Part shown: piece after piece, positions 12,701-27,700 of the stretch
Numbering within the stretch: position 1 is the stretch's first letter
Layout of the letters: the number at the start of each line of letters is the position of its first letter
Assembly: GCA_030248225.1 (NCBI GenBank)
Contig: JASANE010027705.1
Span: 20,311 to 84,310, forward strand
Length of the DNA: 64,000 nucleotides
Direction: 5' to 3'
Source: Trileptium ribeirensis
Taxonomy: Eukaryota > Nematoda > Enoplea > Enoplida > Thoracostomopsidae
Made by a program: the position numbers and the translations under genes
The notes under the pieces: generated by a model
Database searches by the model: none
Told to the model about the DNA's origin: nothing
Seen by the model: only the letters and a program-made list of their open reading frames with translations

Positions 12701-15700
12701 CAGAGAGACAATAATGTAATGGCGATTCATTAAGTTTAATGTAAAATTTATTTTTTACTATGTTATAAATCCACAGTGCCTTCATTGCGTCCTACATCTG
12801 TTTTGCTGTACACAAGTTTCGAAGACCAGGTTCCGGATCCGGTTTAAATGGACGGTTCGGGTGATTCCCTGATAGCCATAATAACGCATGAAATATTTAG
12901 TGTTTTCTGCGCATTTTATGCTTCGACGGTAATGAGCTGTATAAATTAGGAATTTAGTCAGATTGAATTAAGCACGTTCTACTCATCTTGCTTTTAATTT
13001 GAAAATGCTAAAGATGTTTCACACGTTAAAATTTTTTGCTAAAAATTTGCTCAATTTATTGTAGATTTGTGCCAAATGAGAAAGCACATGGCAAATCGTG
13101 TTGTAAAATTTTTTGTCCAATTTTGAGCTTAATATTTGTAAAAGAAATTTGATAGTCTGACCATGGGGTGTAATTTGGCGGTTGACGACTACGTCCATTA
13201 ATATACAATATAAAGTTCTTCTCAGGGATGTTGAGTCGAAATTTGAGAGTATCTTCTCATTGACAGCTACAACACTTCTATTCTAGCTGTTTTCGTCAGC
13301 ATGTCTGTTTTGGCAAACGTACAAAAAATACCAAAAAGTGACTTTTGCATAAACGATGGGCTTATAGGCGTTACCTAACATCGTTGCCTTCATTATTGTA
13401 AACCAACATTATGTATGTTTACCGATACATGAATATGCGAGAGCTTAAAATCCTGCATTTTGGAAATAAAAATTGTCAAATTTTTTATTGTTTTCTATTT
13501 CGCACATAAAACGAGAAAGCAGTGTGGCTGTGTCACTTTTGCGACTAAATGGTGCTTCTATCTTAATGTTGCGTATTAGTATTTATATAGGCTACCTTCC
13601 GCAGCATTTGCCTACCAGTTGCTTAACTACTGCGCCAAAATTCAACACAACTGTATCATCTTCAAGTCTTAAGCGACAACCTCTTAACGATGCCAACGCA
13701 AGTAAGTGATTCGAAAACAATGCATGCAAACGATAATAGTGAGTTTATAAGGTATTATAGTATAGCAAAAGTAATAACGATATGCCTTGTAATTGAAGGC
13801 GAACAGCCCCGCCTTTATCTTCCAGGTTAAAATGGAAAACATTTTGAAACAATTTTTATCTGTTCTTTGTCAAATCTGGCCTAATGGGCAGAATGTTTCG
13901 CAGCAATGTCTCGCGTCGCATCGAAAAATGACTTCAGCATCAGATCATCGATATCTGCAACTTTGCTTAACACGAGTTTTGTGGGACCACTTACTGGGTC
14001 CTGTGTGCCCGAATATGGTTCATCGACCGTTTGGCAGAAATGTCTGTTTTTAATTTTAGCATGTAACTGCGTCTTTTTGCGTTGTCATTAGATTATCACG
14101 TGGCCTGTCCAAAGTGGAGGTGAGGGGGTACCCCCATGTCAAGCTCCCTCACTCGGCCAAATGTTCCCCATGTTCAACTAAATCCAAATTTTTTTATGTC
14201 AAAATAATATATGTTTTTGTATGCAAAAGGTTTTTTAAACATTACCATTATTTCTAATGCTAAAACGTCATTTTTGCTAGAAAAGAAATACACTGCAGTA
14301 AAACTACACGAAAATATTTAGTATTTCTAAGCAAAATTCATTTCCCTAAATTCGAAAATTATCCGAGAATGAACATGGGGTGCCCCCGAAGTCCTCCGCG
14401 CCCAGTTTTCAGAGGGCTGTGGACAGGTAATTCAAGCTCTCTGGATGCAATAATTTTACGTTTTAGTGTTTATATTTACTATATTATACGTTTTCATTCG
14501 GTTACAAGGGTTTTACAGCAGAAGAACCCGGTTTCCAAAAAGTATTGAGTTTTCAATTGTTGGTTGTGTATTGCATGGAGGGCATCAAGAATGGCCTATA
14601 GATAGAGTTTTCTGATCATTGATTTAGTTATTTTGATTTCAGTGTACATTCATGGGTTTTCAATTGGTTCTATATCTGAATATTGTCTGCCATCAGCTGT
14701 TTGTTTAAGTATTGCGCACACAAGAATTGCCTGTATAGGTTTTTCGGTAGGTTTGAACGGCGATCTGCTGGTGTGGAGTTCAGCACGGAAATTTCATGCC
14801 TTTTCAGATATTTTCATTTGCTTTTGTTGTCAATGAACTCAATTTCCAGAATATAATTGGTCTTCTGTAGTTTGGTACTTAGGCTTCAATAATAGCCTGA
14901 ATGCTGAATACAATAGTTTGTTTAAACAGAGATCACAGCGAATATATAATGCATGTGCGAGTAAAGTTAAGGTGACCCCGCCAACCATCCCATTCTGTCA
15001 TTACCGATATCGAATCGCAAACCCTTGTTACGGAAAACAAGCTTAATTTCATTTGGTTTTTCGCTAACCGAAAATTGGCAAAATCAAATCAAATGCTAGA
15101 AATTAGATCTTGTGTTCGAACACAATTTTGGCGATTTCAGTTTGCAGAAATTCTGTTTCCTAATGTATTATCATTAAAATTTGGATTATATACAGTGTTC
15201 GCGAACAAATTTAATGCAACAGTGACGTTACAATCAATTCGACAAATTTTCGTTCTCAAACATTTGGGTAAGTTCACTTCAATTTTCGCGAACTCAAAAT
15301 GGTTTGATTTAAATCACGAGCGCTCTGTTCGCGAACAGTTTTAACACCGAAATTCAATTGACCAAAAAGCGTTCCGTAACAAATTTTATCTAAAAATACA
15401 AAATAGGATGGTTGCCGGGGTCATTTTAAGTTTAGTCGCACATAATACGGTTTCACAGGATTATAATGGGTTTAGTATCACTGAACCTGATTTTAAGACT
15501 ACAGTCTGGCTTCAGCAGTTTGGTTATATGTGGTATATAAAATAGCTTTTGGTACGCTGCATACGATGGGTTGGTTATCTAGAGACCAGCACAAATAATT
15601 GATGTCTTCGACGGGTTTAGGTCAGCGAGGTTTAAGGTTTTCTAAAGGGCTACAGTTCCAGAGGTTTTAGGTTGGTATATACGTCAAACACAGCTTTTTT

Positions 15701-18700
15701 CTGGCAATTACACAAAAATTATGTTTTGAAAATGAAACCACGCTCACCCTTTCACCAGGGCATGCGAGATATTAGTTGTAGTACTGTGTTTATAACATTT
15801 TATTAATTGTGTTAGGATTGCAATACAATATTACATTCCGGAGCTATATGTTATGGCATACTGTTGAGAAGAGGAAATTAATAAAATAATGGCATAATTT
15901 TCTCCTGTAATTCTCTGTCACGCACGTAAAATAATAACTAAAACGTTATTTAACCCGCGAGTGCGCAACGAACTGTATAATTGCGACTGAACGATTTTTG
16001 AAGTAACACATACGTTTGAACTATTTGGTTCATCGTCTTCCGCAATCTCGAAAACCTCTATGCCGTTAGGTGCATTGCTGAACAATTTTTATGCTATAAT
16101 AATGTGGACATTTACGGTTAATCGAGCTTCACCGGGATTATCAATCTTAAGTTAAATTCACGTGTCTTTTTAGCATCAACCTGGTGTATACCGGTTCAGT
16201 GATTTCAGGTAGTGGATAACGGGTTGGTAGATGGTTCAGTGACGAGTCATAGTTTTATGACGTATATATCTCTTTTTGGACAATGTTTACAAAAATGTCA
16301 CCAAAAGTTTTAAAATAAGCGAAATTATCTTTGGAAGTATATTTAATTTTCTACATGTCTCATTTGGCGCAGGCATCCAGGTATTTTGACCTTTCTAACT
16401 TTCAGCAGTACATAACCTGAGCTAAATTATATCCTCCATTCAATTCATGCTCCCTGGTCTCCGAAGGAATTGAGAAGGATAACATATTAACAAATGTTTT
16501 TTCCTTAATTGTGGTTAAAACATTAAATTGTTTGTGGGGATAAAATACGTTAGATTTTAGCTTTCTTATGCATTATTGCATCGATTGCTAAATCACACTA
16601 AATTTGAGGTTTTTTACAACAATAATACGCTATGCATCTCCAGCTATATTTATTTTCATAGTTTGGTGAACCAAACGTTTATCATATATATCCACTAAAT
16701 AAAAATTTCATATTTATGTAAACTCGGCTTCAATGGCCGGCCCGAATGTTCGGTTGATATTTCAGAATGCGATTATGTGAAACGATCTGCAGCGGCACCA
16801 TTGGGCACATTGTTTGAGAATGCTGTGAGCGCTGAAGTAGACACGAACGAGCCTCAGGTTCTGCTGATAGATCAGCAACAACAAAAAGAAACGGGTGAGG
16901 CAGTTTGATAAGGTGATAGAAAGGGTACGCGTGCTCTGTCATTATCATTCTGAATAGCGAGGTTTCTTAAGATGTATATATATACCGGAAATAATTCAGC
17001 AACCGTGTGGATTTTGTGTGACTTACTCCTTACAGCTCCAGCAAAACGGGGGGTTGTTGCGATTTGAACATCTTGTTTTATTAGCTAGGTACTTGTTTCC
17101 GTTACAGTTGCTCGCTCGAGAGGTGACAGTCATTTCTGGCGAGTACTGTATTTATAATTGCCTCTTCACCAATTGAAAACACAAAGTGTTTATCCTCGTA
17201 AATGCTTAGTATAATTGGTGCCTTATATAAAATTCATGGGTATCTTTATTGTATATCTTATAGTTATATATATTTTCAAACTTAATTCGTAAAAGTTGTA
17301 TATTGTAAAAAGGTCTACGCTGAATTTACCGAAACATTTTGTATTGGAAGTGATATACTTATTGTTCAAGAAAAATCAAGTATTTGATTCCTGAAATTTC
17401 CCAAATTCAGTTTCCTAAAAATTACAGTAGAGAAATTGTCTTATTATTTTGTGCTATCTAGCAAACATCTGTATAATATGCGTCAACCATCTTAGGTACA
17501 GACAGCACTAACTATATTTGTTCTTATTTAAAAACAATGAACTGAATCGTACAAAAATTTGTGTTCACAATAATTGCACTCTCGGTACTATAATAGGACG
17601 GGGACTATGCAAATCACTAACACGTGGTGTTTTGCGTAACACTAGATTTTCCCAAGGTTTATCCGCTTTCATTAAATATCGCACTGAGTCGGACAGTTGT
17701 ACCTGCGGTGTTTGAGACTATAGAAATACGATCCGTAAATAGCCTTTAATTCAAAAACAATGACCCTGAACAGTGCCTAAACGTTCTCACACCATAAAAT
17801 TTTACCGTATACTTAAAGTTAAATTACGTTATGTGCTCAATAGGCGGCTTTAAGATCGTGAGCTGAGCTGACCTGACAATGAGCGTCTTGTGCGTACGCA
17901 CTTGTAACGTGCTCACACATTATTGAAGAAATATCGTATTGGCTGATGAAAACGTGTAACATATCAACTCAACAAATCAATATAAAAAATTATATGAATT
18001 AATATGACGAAATCCATGTATTTTAATACAACTTTTGAGAACCAGCGATACACTGTCAATAATTAGCCGAGTTCGTATTTTGCGCTGCTCTTCAAAATTG
18101 AGCCACTGACTTGTCTGTCATTAATAAAGGCTTGAACATTGGTAAAATGTTGATGAAATTATCACTTACCATTATAATCTGTCGTTGTAATCGCGGCTTG
18201 TGTTTTTATTGTACTATAAACTCTTTATATAGATAAAAGCAGATTATTGGCTCATGTTTACTAAATTGATCATTAAAACTATTGGGCCGCGATGCACGTA
18301 AGTTGTAACTAATCAGTATATTATTAAATAATTATGTGGTACTACGGCCTGACACGACGAAGTAGCTATTGCAAAAACCTGTAAGAATCATGTATTTCCA
18401 AGATTAAGTGCTTTAGAACATTATTTAACCTTTGTTATGCTTTTTGTGGGGCAGTGGTACTGCTGCGGATCTCCTTAATGATACATCAGACAACGCATAA
18501 ATTCTAAACTTTCCTCGCGTTACCATATCAGATTCCAAAAGATAAGATTTCGTCGAAATCTCTATGTTACATGCAGAGAGATGTTAACTGTTTTTGGTTT
18601 ATTTCTTCTGTTCAAAATAATAATGTGGGAAATTTGGGCATAAATCGAAATTTGGGTCATGTCAAAATCTAATCACGCACTATACAACATTCTTTACTAC

Positions 18701-21700
18701 TCCACTGCATGTAATCAAAATTAATTCATTGAAATATCCAGACAATTTCAATTTGGGGCTTTGTTCCGTTGTATATAGTTGCGTTATAAGTTGCAGTGGA
18801 AATGAATATAAAAGAACAAAGTTACAAAGCCTCCTGATTTTAAGCGTAGTTCGGAAAAATGCTTAATCATGGATACCCTATTTATTAGATACAGCAAACT
18901 GAATCGTAAACTTTTACAGTAACTGAAACTTAAACCGCTGCTAGTTTCGAGGTGTAATTGCTGTTTGCTCGTATAGGGCGAAAACTTGGTCTTTTATATT
19001 TCATTATATACTATTTTGGGTAAGGTTGAAAGTGATGCGTCAACCTATATCGCACCCATAAACGTTCAATTATTTTATATGTGTATTCATTACGACCTCT
19101 GAAATATTTTCTATAGGTATTATGCGCAAGTAGCTTCACTTTTCATGGTCATGATTCATGGCTAAGAGATTTGTGTAAGTGTATTAACGTCATCGAAACT
19201 GCCGGTTATAAAAGCTTGGCTGCACAGAACCAGGTACTGTCCCATAAATACCTTACGTGGAAGCATTGTATTAAGATAAACATGTTACACGTGTTAGCTC
19301 ACTGTTTGGTCTGTCCTACATTTACTGAATCACAGCTAAATTCATTTTTGTAACAAATCGCTTAGTGCTGCTTAGCATTTGGACACTGTTTGAATGTAGT
19401 AATGCAGTTTATGTTGTTTATCTGGCAAACATTAAAGTATTAGAACATCTGAACTGTTTAATTACTGCAATCAAGAGCCCATATAAAATTTTGTAGAGGA
19501 GTATGATATTTGGTCGTGGTCGTTTATGTATTTTGTATGATCTGATAATGTTTTTAGTGTTAAACCACTAACCCAAGGGTTGCAAGAGCGTATTTTCGGA
19601 GTATTGCATACCCTCCATCTCGACCTTAAAACGTTGGGCGTTGAGAGAAACCGATATATACTTCCCCAAGAACATTGGTAGGGCGGAACCCGCTTCAAAC
19701 CTTTCCGAGTAGGCAAAAAACGATGGCATCATCAGATAAAGTACACGAGCATGACCAAGTGCTATATTCTTAGGCAATATTTTTTATAATAGAATGTTGC
19801 TATAGTGTATCCAATTTTGGAAAGATGTGCAGCGGAAGAGAATAACTAGTTGCAATTGATAAGTATAGCCAGTCATAAACTTTTACTATTCAGATGATGT
19901 TACGGTGCCTAAAGACTGTTATATTCACGAACTTCATAAGCAGGTGACGCAGTTGCTCGATAAGCATCCATCCAGAAAGGATCTTGTTCAAATTGGTTCG
20001 AATTTTTGATTTTACCATAAATTTCATTAAGAAGCTTATTTAAACATAGCGTTTTTAATAGCGGAGCTTCATCAAATTGTGGTCCGCTGTTCAAAACTCA
20101 TTTCGCTATCTTCGTCACGCATAACTCATTCCTGTGTCGGCGGATTTTAACTTTCGGAATCGGGTGGTCTGCAGACAAATGTCTTGGACCTAGTCTGGGA
20201 GTCGGGAAAAGGTAAAAGGTCAGCCATCTTTTTATTATGTCATTTTTATATGTGTCTGTGTCACCGTTAAACATTTTATACATTATACGGAAAAAATTTA
20301 TAAAAAATGTCATCAAATAAAAAATATTGGGCGTCGGTGTGGATGTGGACAACGCTGTCAGCGGTTGGGTAATAGAGAAATCCTTCTACCACTACACCGA
20401 ACACAATAATGTGAAACAAAGCATGACTGCTCTTGCGGTTACCCCGGTTCAATGGTTTCCTTCTTAACTTAAAAATCGGCACAAGCTGGAAATTCCATCT
20501 GGTGAGTTTTTGGCTTGTTGCATGTTTACGCTGGGTCTGTAAGGTTTTTACCTAGTAAGCGCGTTTGTTTTATTGTTTCGAATAAGCATTAGCGGTGTCG
20601 TTACTCGTATGGGTTGCTGCAGTGGGCAAAGAATAGTCCGTGTTTGCTTTTATTGAATTTAGCTGTGCATGGAGGGCTAGAACGGGTCCATAGTTTTTCG
20701 GCTTTACTGAATACGACGAAAGCAGTGGTATTGGCCATGTGCGGATATATGAAATTTGTAATTTTATGTTTCTTTTAGAAATGATATTAATGCATTCCGA
20801 AAGTTCTGTGTTTGGGACATTGGCGAAAATACGAAACTAATTTTAAAACCTGCGCCCACTGACCATTCCCTAGGTTCTCGCTACTGGGGGGCAAGAGGCA
20901 TGTCCCACGTGAAGAAGCCAACCTGCCCGGATCGGCGCACTCAACCCAGCAATTTTTTCTTATTCCGGTTAATTGTAAAATTATGTATCTGGACATGTAA
21001 ACGAAAATCTTTTTGTTCATCTAACATTGAGAGTAAAATGATTTAAAACTTAAAATTTTTTAAATTCTTTAGGGATATTTAAGGCCACTTTGCAATATAA
21101 TTCCATAAAATTTACCTAAAAATTATAGTTTTTGCCGCGGCCCTATGTGCACAGGGTGGGTGGGCCGCGACCCGACGCCCCAGCCGAAAAAGGTCTAGCA
21201 ACAACCCAGCAAGCTATTTTGAAAAAATGTTTTAAAGAACTCAATATTCAACCATGTCATTTTTATTGCTATTTCTTAATCGCGAACATCAAACTTGCTT
21301 GTGAGCGACATTTTTTGTATTAAAAGGTGTTAAATTCGCGAACAATAACTGGCAAACTATATGATCGTGTCGTTTATGCCGTCATTTTTACATTGAATTT
21401 GTTCGCGCACGAAAACCAATGCCAATTCAAACTAATAATTGCCGCGGTCACTGTCATTGGGCTGATACTACCGTGGTAGCAACTAATCGAACTTTCTTAT
21501 AATATTCCATAACCATGGATGTGGTGTCGGATTTTACAAAATAAGACAGATAATGCGCTTGCTCATAGTTCTGCAAGGTGGGGCTGGCGTCTTTTGGAGC
21601 CTGACAAAAAATCGGATGCCCGCGGTTGTGGCTCTTGGCAAAATGTCCCTGCCAAAATTTTTGGCTTTTTTCCGACAAAAATACAAACAGTTGACATCGC

Positions 21701-24700
21701 ACTTGACGAAATTTTTACAAAGCGCTGTTTATTGAGGTTTAAAATTTGATTAATTTCAGCAAAAAAATTAATTGAATATTGGCTTTAACATCAATATAAG
21801 GTTTAAAGCACCATTTCTGACGCCATTTATTAATATATTTGGCGTTTTTGTTGAAAAGTAATAGATTTAGAAAAATTTTAGATGTGTAAGCTGGGAGGGG
21901 GAGGGCTCATGCCCCTTGGCTCCAGCGACCCCTGTTCTGAACCAGTTGTGGCCTAGTATATGCCAACCTGGCAAAATTTCCAGCCAATATTAAGTTAAGT
22001 CATGCAAAAGAGCCAATATTAAGTTAAGTCATGCAAAAGGAAACAGGGTATTGATAACTGTGTTGCAGAAATGGCTGTAGCCTTGCAATTAATGTATTGT
22101 TTGTGTACATTTGCCTACCATTGTGTTTGAATTAAGCTCAGGCACTTGTGCCTCGGAGTGTCACTACGTGCGGGCTAGCCACACTTGCTGCCTTCCCTTG
22201 CCGTGCGAATTACCTCTTTATATGGAAGCACACGCTGAATTAATGACGTATGTTAGATGTATAAATTATAAATGGGAAATCTACAGTTTCAGAACTGCAA
22301 ACAAGATTAAACATGCATTATTGCAACGCATAACTGAAGTTCACTGTACACGGTGTATTATGTGTAATTATTTATTAATTTTTTAAACCAATAATTTTAT
22401 ACTTAAATTTCATAAAAGGGCGTGTAACTTTTAGCGGTTTGTAATTGGTATTGTTTGTACTTGCGAGAGCCGGAAAGGTTTCATTATTGATTGACATGCA
22501 TTTAAGCTATGTTTTTGATTGTGTGTGGTAGCCATACCAAAACACAGTTATAACGTATCACTTTACAAGATTTTCGAAAATTATTGGCACAGCCGTGCAG
22601 CATTTTTATCGTAAAAATGACAAATGATACAAGCACCTAAACAGCTTATTAATTTAATAAGAATATTGACATGATTACATTGCGCACAATAATGATTTTC
22701 AGCGAGTTTTTACAGCATAAGCTACGGTGATGCTATTCTATCGTAACAGTAACTAATAAAGTTATTTTGCAGACGATGCTGAAGATCCAGCTTCGATGCC
22801 AGTGTTTTGGATTGGAAAATGGGTTGACTATTCTGACAAATATGGTCTTGGCTATCAGCTATCAGATGGCAGTGTTGGAGTATTGTACAACGATAATACG
22901 AAAATGATTCTTTATCGAAATGGCTTGTACGTTTCTACATACAAACCGTTTTACATTTTAAGAATTCTGAAAGGCACGACGTTAATCGCAGACAACGCTA
23001 GATGAAAAGTGACGTTAATTAAGGAATAAATGGAATTGTTTAGCCAATCACCTCTGATAATTACGAGTGCTTAAAAATAACCAAAAACGACGAATACATC
23101 TCAAAAATGTAGAACTGTAACACATCTGCTTATATACTGTTATAGAGGATTCGAAGTATCTAATGAAATCAAAACTACACTATATATCACAAGAAGGCAT
23201 TTAAAACAGGACAGGGCCCCTGCTACACGATGATACGGGTTAGCGTATCTGGGAATAACTTCACAACGGTTAGTGTATAAGAATAGTGAGTGCAACACAA
23301 TACACGATTTTCCTATTTTCGTTTCGAAATTCTAATGTTTAAATTTTTCGGTTATTCAGTAATGCCAAAAGAACAGAATTTTCCGAGTATAACGAAACCT
23401 GCCAAGTGTAGTCATCATCCAGCTCGTTGCATAAGTTGAATCGCCTTGGGCTTGACTTGGATTCAACGGTATCCAATTAAGTTGGGTTGGATTATTTTTT
23501 GCTTAAATTACCAATTTAATAGTGGTCACTGAAATAGTAATATGCTTTGTTGTCCAAAAACTGTATTAAGCTTAATGGTGGTTTCACATGCATGCAATAT
23601 TCACAAAACAGTGGCAGTTGTAAGTGCTTTTCAGTGTTGCACAGCGGTGGGTTAACTCTACACCAAAACTGTATGTTCGGTATGCAAATTTGAAACGGAC
23701 GATTTTCAATTAAAAAAGTTTGTACGCTTAGAATACCAAGAGGAATAAGCTCCAGTATTTGGTATTAGGAACGTTAGCAGCTATCGGGATTAATCTGTCA
23801 GCTTTTTAAATTTTTTGGTTATTTTTTGATTTGGTTACACCATTTTATATTTCTACTGTTAAAATTTCTCGTCCTTGAAGTGTTCACTATAGGAATGCAG
23901 ATGTCGATGTTGACGCTAGATGCCTCTATATTATATTGTGTAACTGAAATATTTTTTCGCCAAACTTCGACTTTAGCCCGTAGCCGTTGTAAATGGTCGG
24001 CATTAACTTTCCCATAATGGCAGCTTGTAACACGGCTCAAGGTGTGCCAAAAGCCACCCGGACAGCGCCGAAATCGGTGCTTCTGTTGCGAGGCCAATAT
24101 AAATAGAGCGAGATCCAAGGCATCTGATTTTTTATGACTAACTCTCTAATGCGCGCTATTTTTCCTGCTTTCATACGTGCAGTGCGTGCGCTGAGCTAGT
24201 GGTTATGCGCAGCACGTTACAGCCATAGTGTAATGAAACAGGTGACATATCGGTATAACAATGAATACTTTTAATAGATTATCTTTTATAAACTGTAAAA
24301 CGGTAATTACTGCTAGGAAAGTCGAATGGACTCTACGGCTGCGTCGAAAACAACGAATATATTAGTTCATAAGTTAATATTTATGAACGGAGCGAGCGAA
24401 GTTTCCACTTGTGGCGCTATGGGGGAATCACGAAGATTTCTTTTTTTTTTGTTTGTTCCGTCATTCATAACTATCTTTGGGTGGATGGATTACGACAAAT
24501 TTTATCATTCGATAGCAGAAGTGATGATGTACCGTTTAGTTGATGGCGAATGGCTCCACGCCATCTTCGGGGTCAAAATGGCTAAAAAGCAAGATTTAAA
24601 GATTCTTTGCCGAATTTGGCCATACGGCTATTATTTTTTACAGCCTATATCTTCCGACACAGGCTTCGCATCGAAAAACTGAGGCCACCATGCAGAATTA

Positions 24701-27700
24701 GCTCAGTGAGATCTACAACTTTCCCGACTTTAACTTTTTGTGGGACCACTCCCTAGCCGCTGTGGGGCTGAATATGGTTCATCGACACTTTGCCAGAAAT
24801 AGCGAATTTTTTTTAATTTTCGGCATGCCATTGCGTGTTTTTACATTACAATGAGTTACTATTAGATTACCAAGCACCCTGTATACGATGGTTTTGCTAT
24901 CTAGAGCCAAATTTTGCTATATTATACATTTTCAGGGAGATTTAACGGTTATACGGCCGACGAAACCAATTTGCAAAATGTGCTTTTTCATTTGTTTGGT
25001 TGTGTATTGCGTGCAGGACATCAAGAATAGTCAATATAATAGATTTTTGTGAAGGCTGGATACAATGATTAGGTTATCTAGAGTCGAATGTGCATATTTC
25101 ATGACTATTCATGGGTCTCCATTTGGTTTAGGGTCACTTAGCCTGATGTCCAAAATATAATCTATGTTCAGTTGTCTGGTTACGTATTGTACAAGGCATC
25201 TAGAATTGTCTATATAGGTTTTCGGTAGGCTGACTAAGATGGTTTGGTTATCTATAGTCCAGCACGAGGATCTCATGTTTTTCCAGATGTTTTCATTTGT
25301 TTAGGTTCAATGAACCCGATTTCCAGACTATAGTAAGTCTTCAGTAATTTGGTACCAGGTATCAAAAATTGTATATAGGTGTTTGGCATCATGAATTCGG
25401 TGGTTGGATTATATTGAAAACAGCAAGTAGTTTTCAAAGGCTTGCAGTATGTTTAGTGTCAATGAACCTGATTCCCAGAATATAGTCTTGAGTAGATGGG
25501 TTGTGTGCTGCGTTCAAGGCACCAGGTTATTTGGTAGGCTGAATACGAAGGTGTGGTTGTCTAGAGACCAATACAAATACTTGATGCGTTCACGTTGTTG
25601 TAGATGGGTTTAGGGTCGACGAGGTTTTTATATTTTTCAATAGGTTCACAATTCCAAAGGTTCTAGGGTGGTATATATGATATTTTTTCGGTTATTGTTA
25701 ATATATCAAACACAGTCTATTACATGTGATTACTTAAAGTCATAACTTATAAATATCACCGTCGCATGCGAGACACTAGTATAATTACTGTTAAATTTTG
25801 CGAATAGTTACACCGTTATTTCTGTATTTAGATATTTAAAGATATTGTATCCAAGCTAGTGATGCGCGAGGATATCCGGATACGATTTCATATTATTCAC
25901 CAAGTAGACATAATACGAGTATCTTAACATTGCATTTTCTGGCCAGGTGCAAAGTTTTACTGCTAGAGAACGACAATTCCTTGACTCCAAAATGTCAAAA
26001 TGAAACTGTTTACAGATACATATTTTTAATGTGAACGTCTGGGCAGAGATTTTTGCCGTTATGTCTATTTTGGCTTTAGGCGGTCAGTTTTAGTGTATAC
26101 TATATTTGCCTTAGGCCAAGGAGATGAAGACGTTTCACTTGTCTTAGTTTGCTGATCAGTTGGAGATCCAAAATACTACATTTGCAAAACTGTATAAATT
26201 GTAAGTTTTTAAGCAGCCCTTCACCCTTATAGCTGACTATTACATGGTGGCCGGTGGGTATTGGCTAGGAAGCAGCCGCCCTAACGTTGAGAATATTTAG
26301 ATATATGTCCCAGTTAGATGTTAAAATAAGTTGTGAGTTAGTAAGTAATGAAAGTAAGGGTCATCAATAGATGGGGTTCCGGCGGGCGTCTGACAATAAG
26401 GGCGGACTCTCGGGGCCACGTCTGATCTCGAGTTCGGCGAGTGAGATGTCAATAGGAAGCAAATATATATTATATACTACATACATATATTAATGTAATG
26501 TATTATTGAGCGGAGCTCGGCGAAGCCGAGCGAAGCGTTTTTATTTTCTGTCTGAGAGTAAAAAGGTCGATGTCCGTCCGTTCGTTCGGTCCGACGGATC
26601 TCAAGAACCACCGAACCGATTTTAAAAAACTTTTTTGTTTGAAAGCCTATTATGTCAGAGTGTGCACTTGCTATTTGGGATTAAAAAATTTTGAGTGGTT
26701 AATTAGTAATTAGCAAATTAGTTAAGCTTATGCAGCTAAAATAGAGAATTTTGCAATATTTGTGTTATTTATTGAAATAGAATCGTTTCGCTCAAACCAT
26801 TATAGGGTTTTTTGGGTTGAAGAATTCAAATATAATATTTTTACCAATGATAAAGCCCCATGCAATGTAGTTACAAGAACATAAAATTGAGTACATTCGT
26901 AATGCCACAACCCAAGCTCCGCTCACAAATGTAGTTCCACTACCGACTAGTATGTATATTGTGTATATATTTACCAGGGAATAACCGGAACCGAAATTTA
27001 CCGAAACCGGAACCAGCAACCGGAACCGTCCATTTAATCCGGATCCGGAACCGAAATTCGGAATCCGTCTTCGAAATTTATATATAGTAAAACAGATAAT
27101 GGAAGAAATGAAGGTTTAGTGGATTTAAAATGCATTAAAAATAACTTTTACATTAAACTTAATGTATTGCGATGGTATTATTGCCTTTCTGAAACTTTAA
27201 AGAGACTGAGGAAGCTAATAATGTTTATTTATCGATCAAATATGTCGGTTTTTGGACATTCAGAGCAAAAAATGTCTTCCACTATACACCATTGCGTATA
27301 CTGCGTCAAGTCGAATGTGCTTACAAAGCTTGGAGCGTAGAATACACACTTTCGCTCCCTTCTCCAGTCGTCTCCCTTTACTACACATACGTTTGTTGCA
27401 TGTTCTTCTGTAGGAAACTTAAAATTATTGGTTTATATGATTCTAAGAGAAAATAATAGATAGAAGGTAATTTTCTGATCAGTGGTCAGAGACACTGGTT
27501 AGGCTAGCCTTGGACAAACAGTGCACGTCATTTAGATCATAATGATGATAACTTTCTAATCAGGATGCTATAAATGAGACACACTGTGATGCTGCTCGCA
27601 CAGTTTCAATAATTACAGTTCATTGCCAAGAAAGCAGTTTCTAGCTTCGTTGCAGATAACGTTAGTTTACTTCAATTTAGACTGATTTACCAAGTTTACA

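Noticed and set aside
22796..23005. ORF as an independent single-polo-box protein
   Set aside because: The ATG is an internal Met, the similarity ends at the donor at 22927, and the rest of polo box 1 is found at 30686-30815.
24326..24682. 118-codon ORF as a gene
   Set aside because: It largely overlaps the start of family C copy 2, and the corresponding part of the other copies is not open in the same way.
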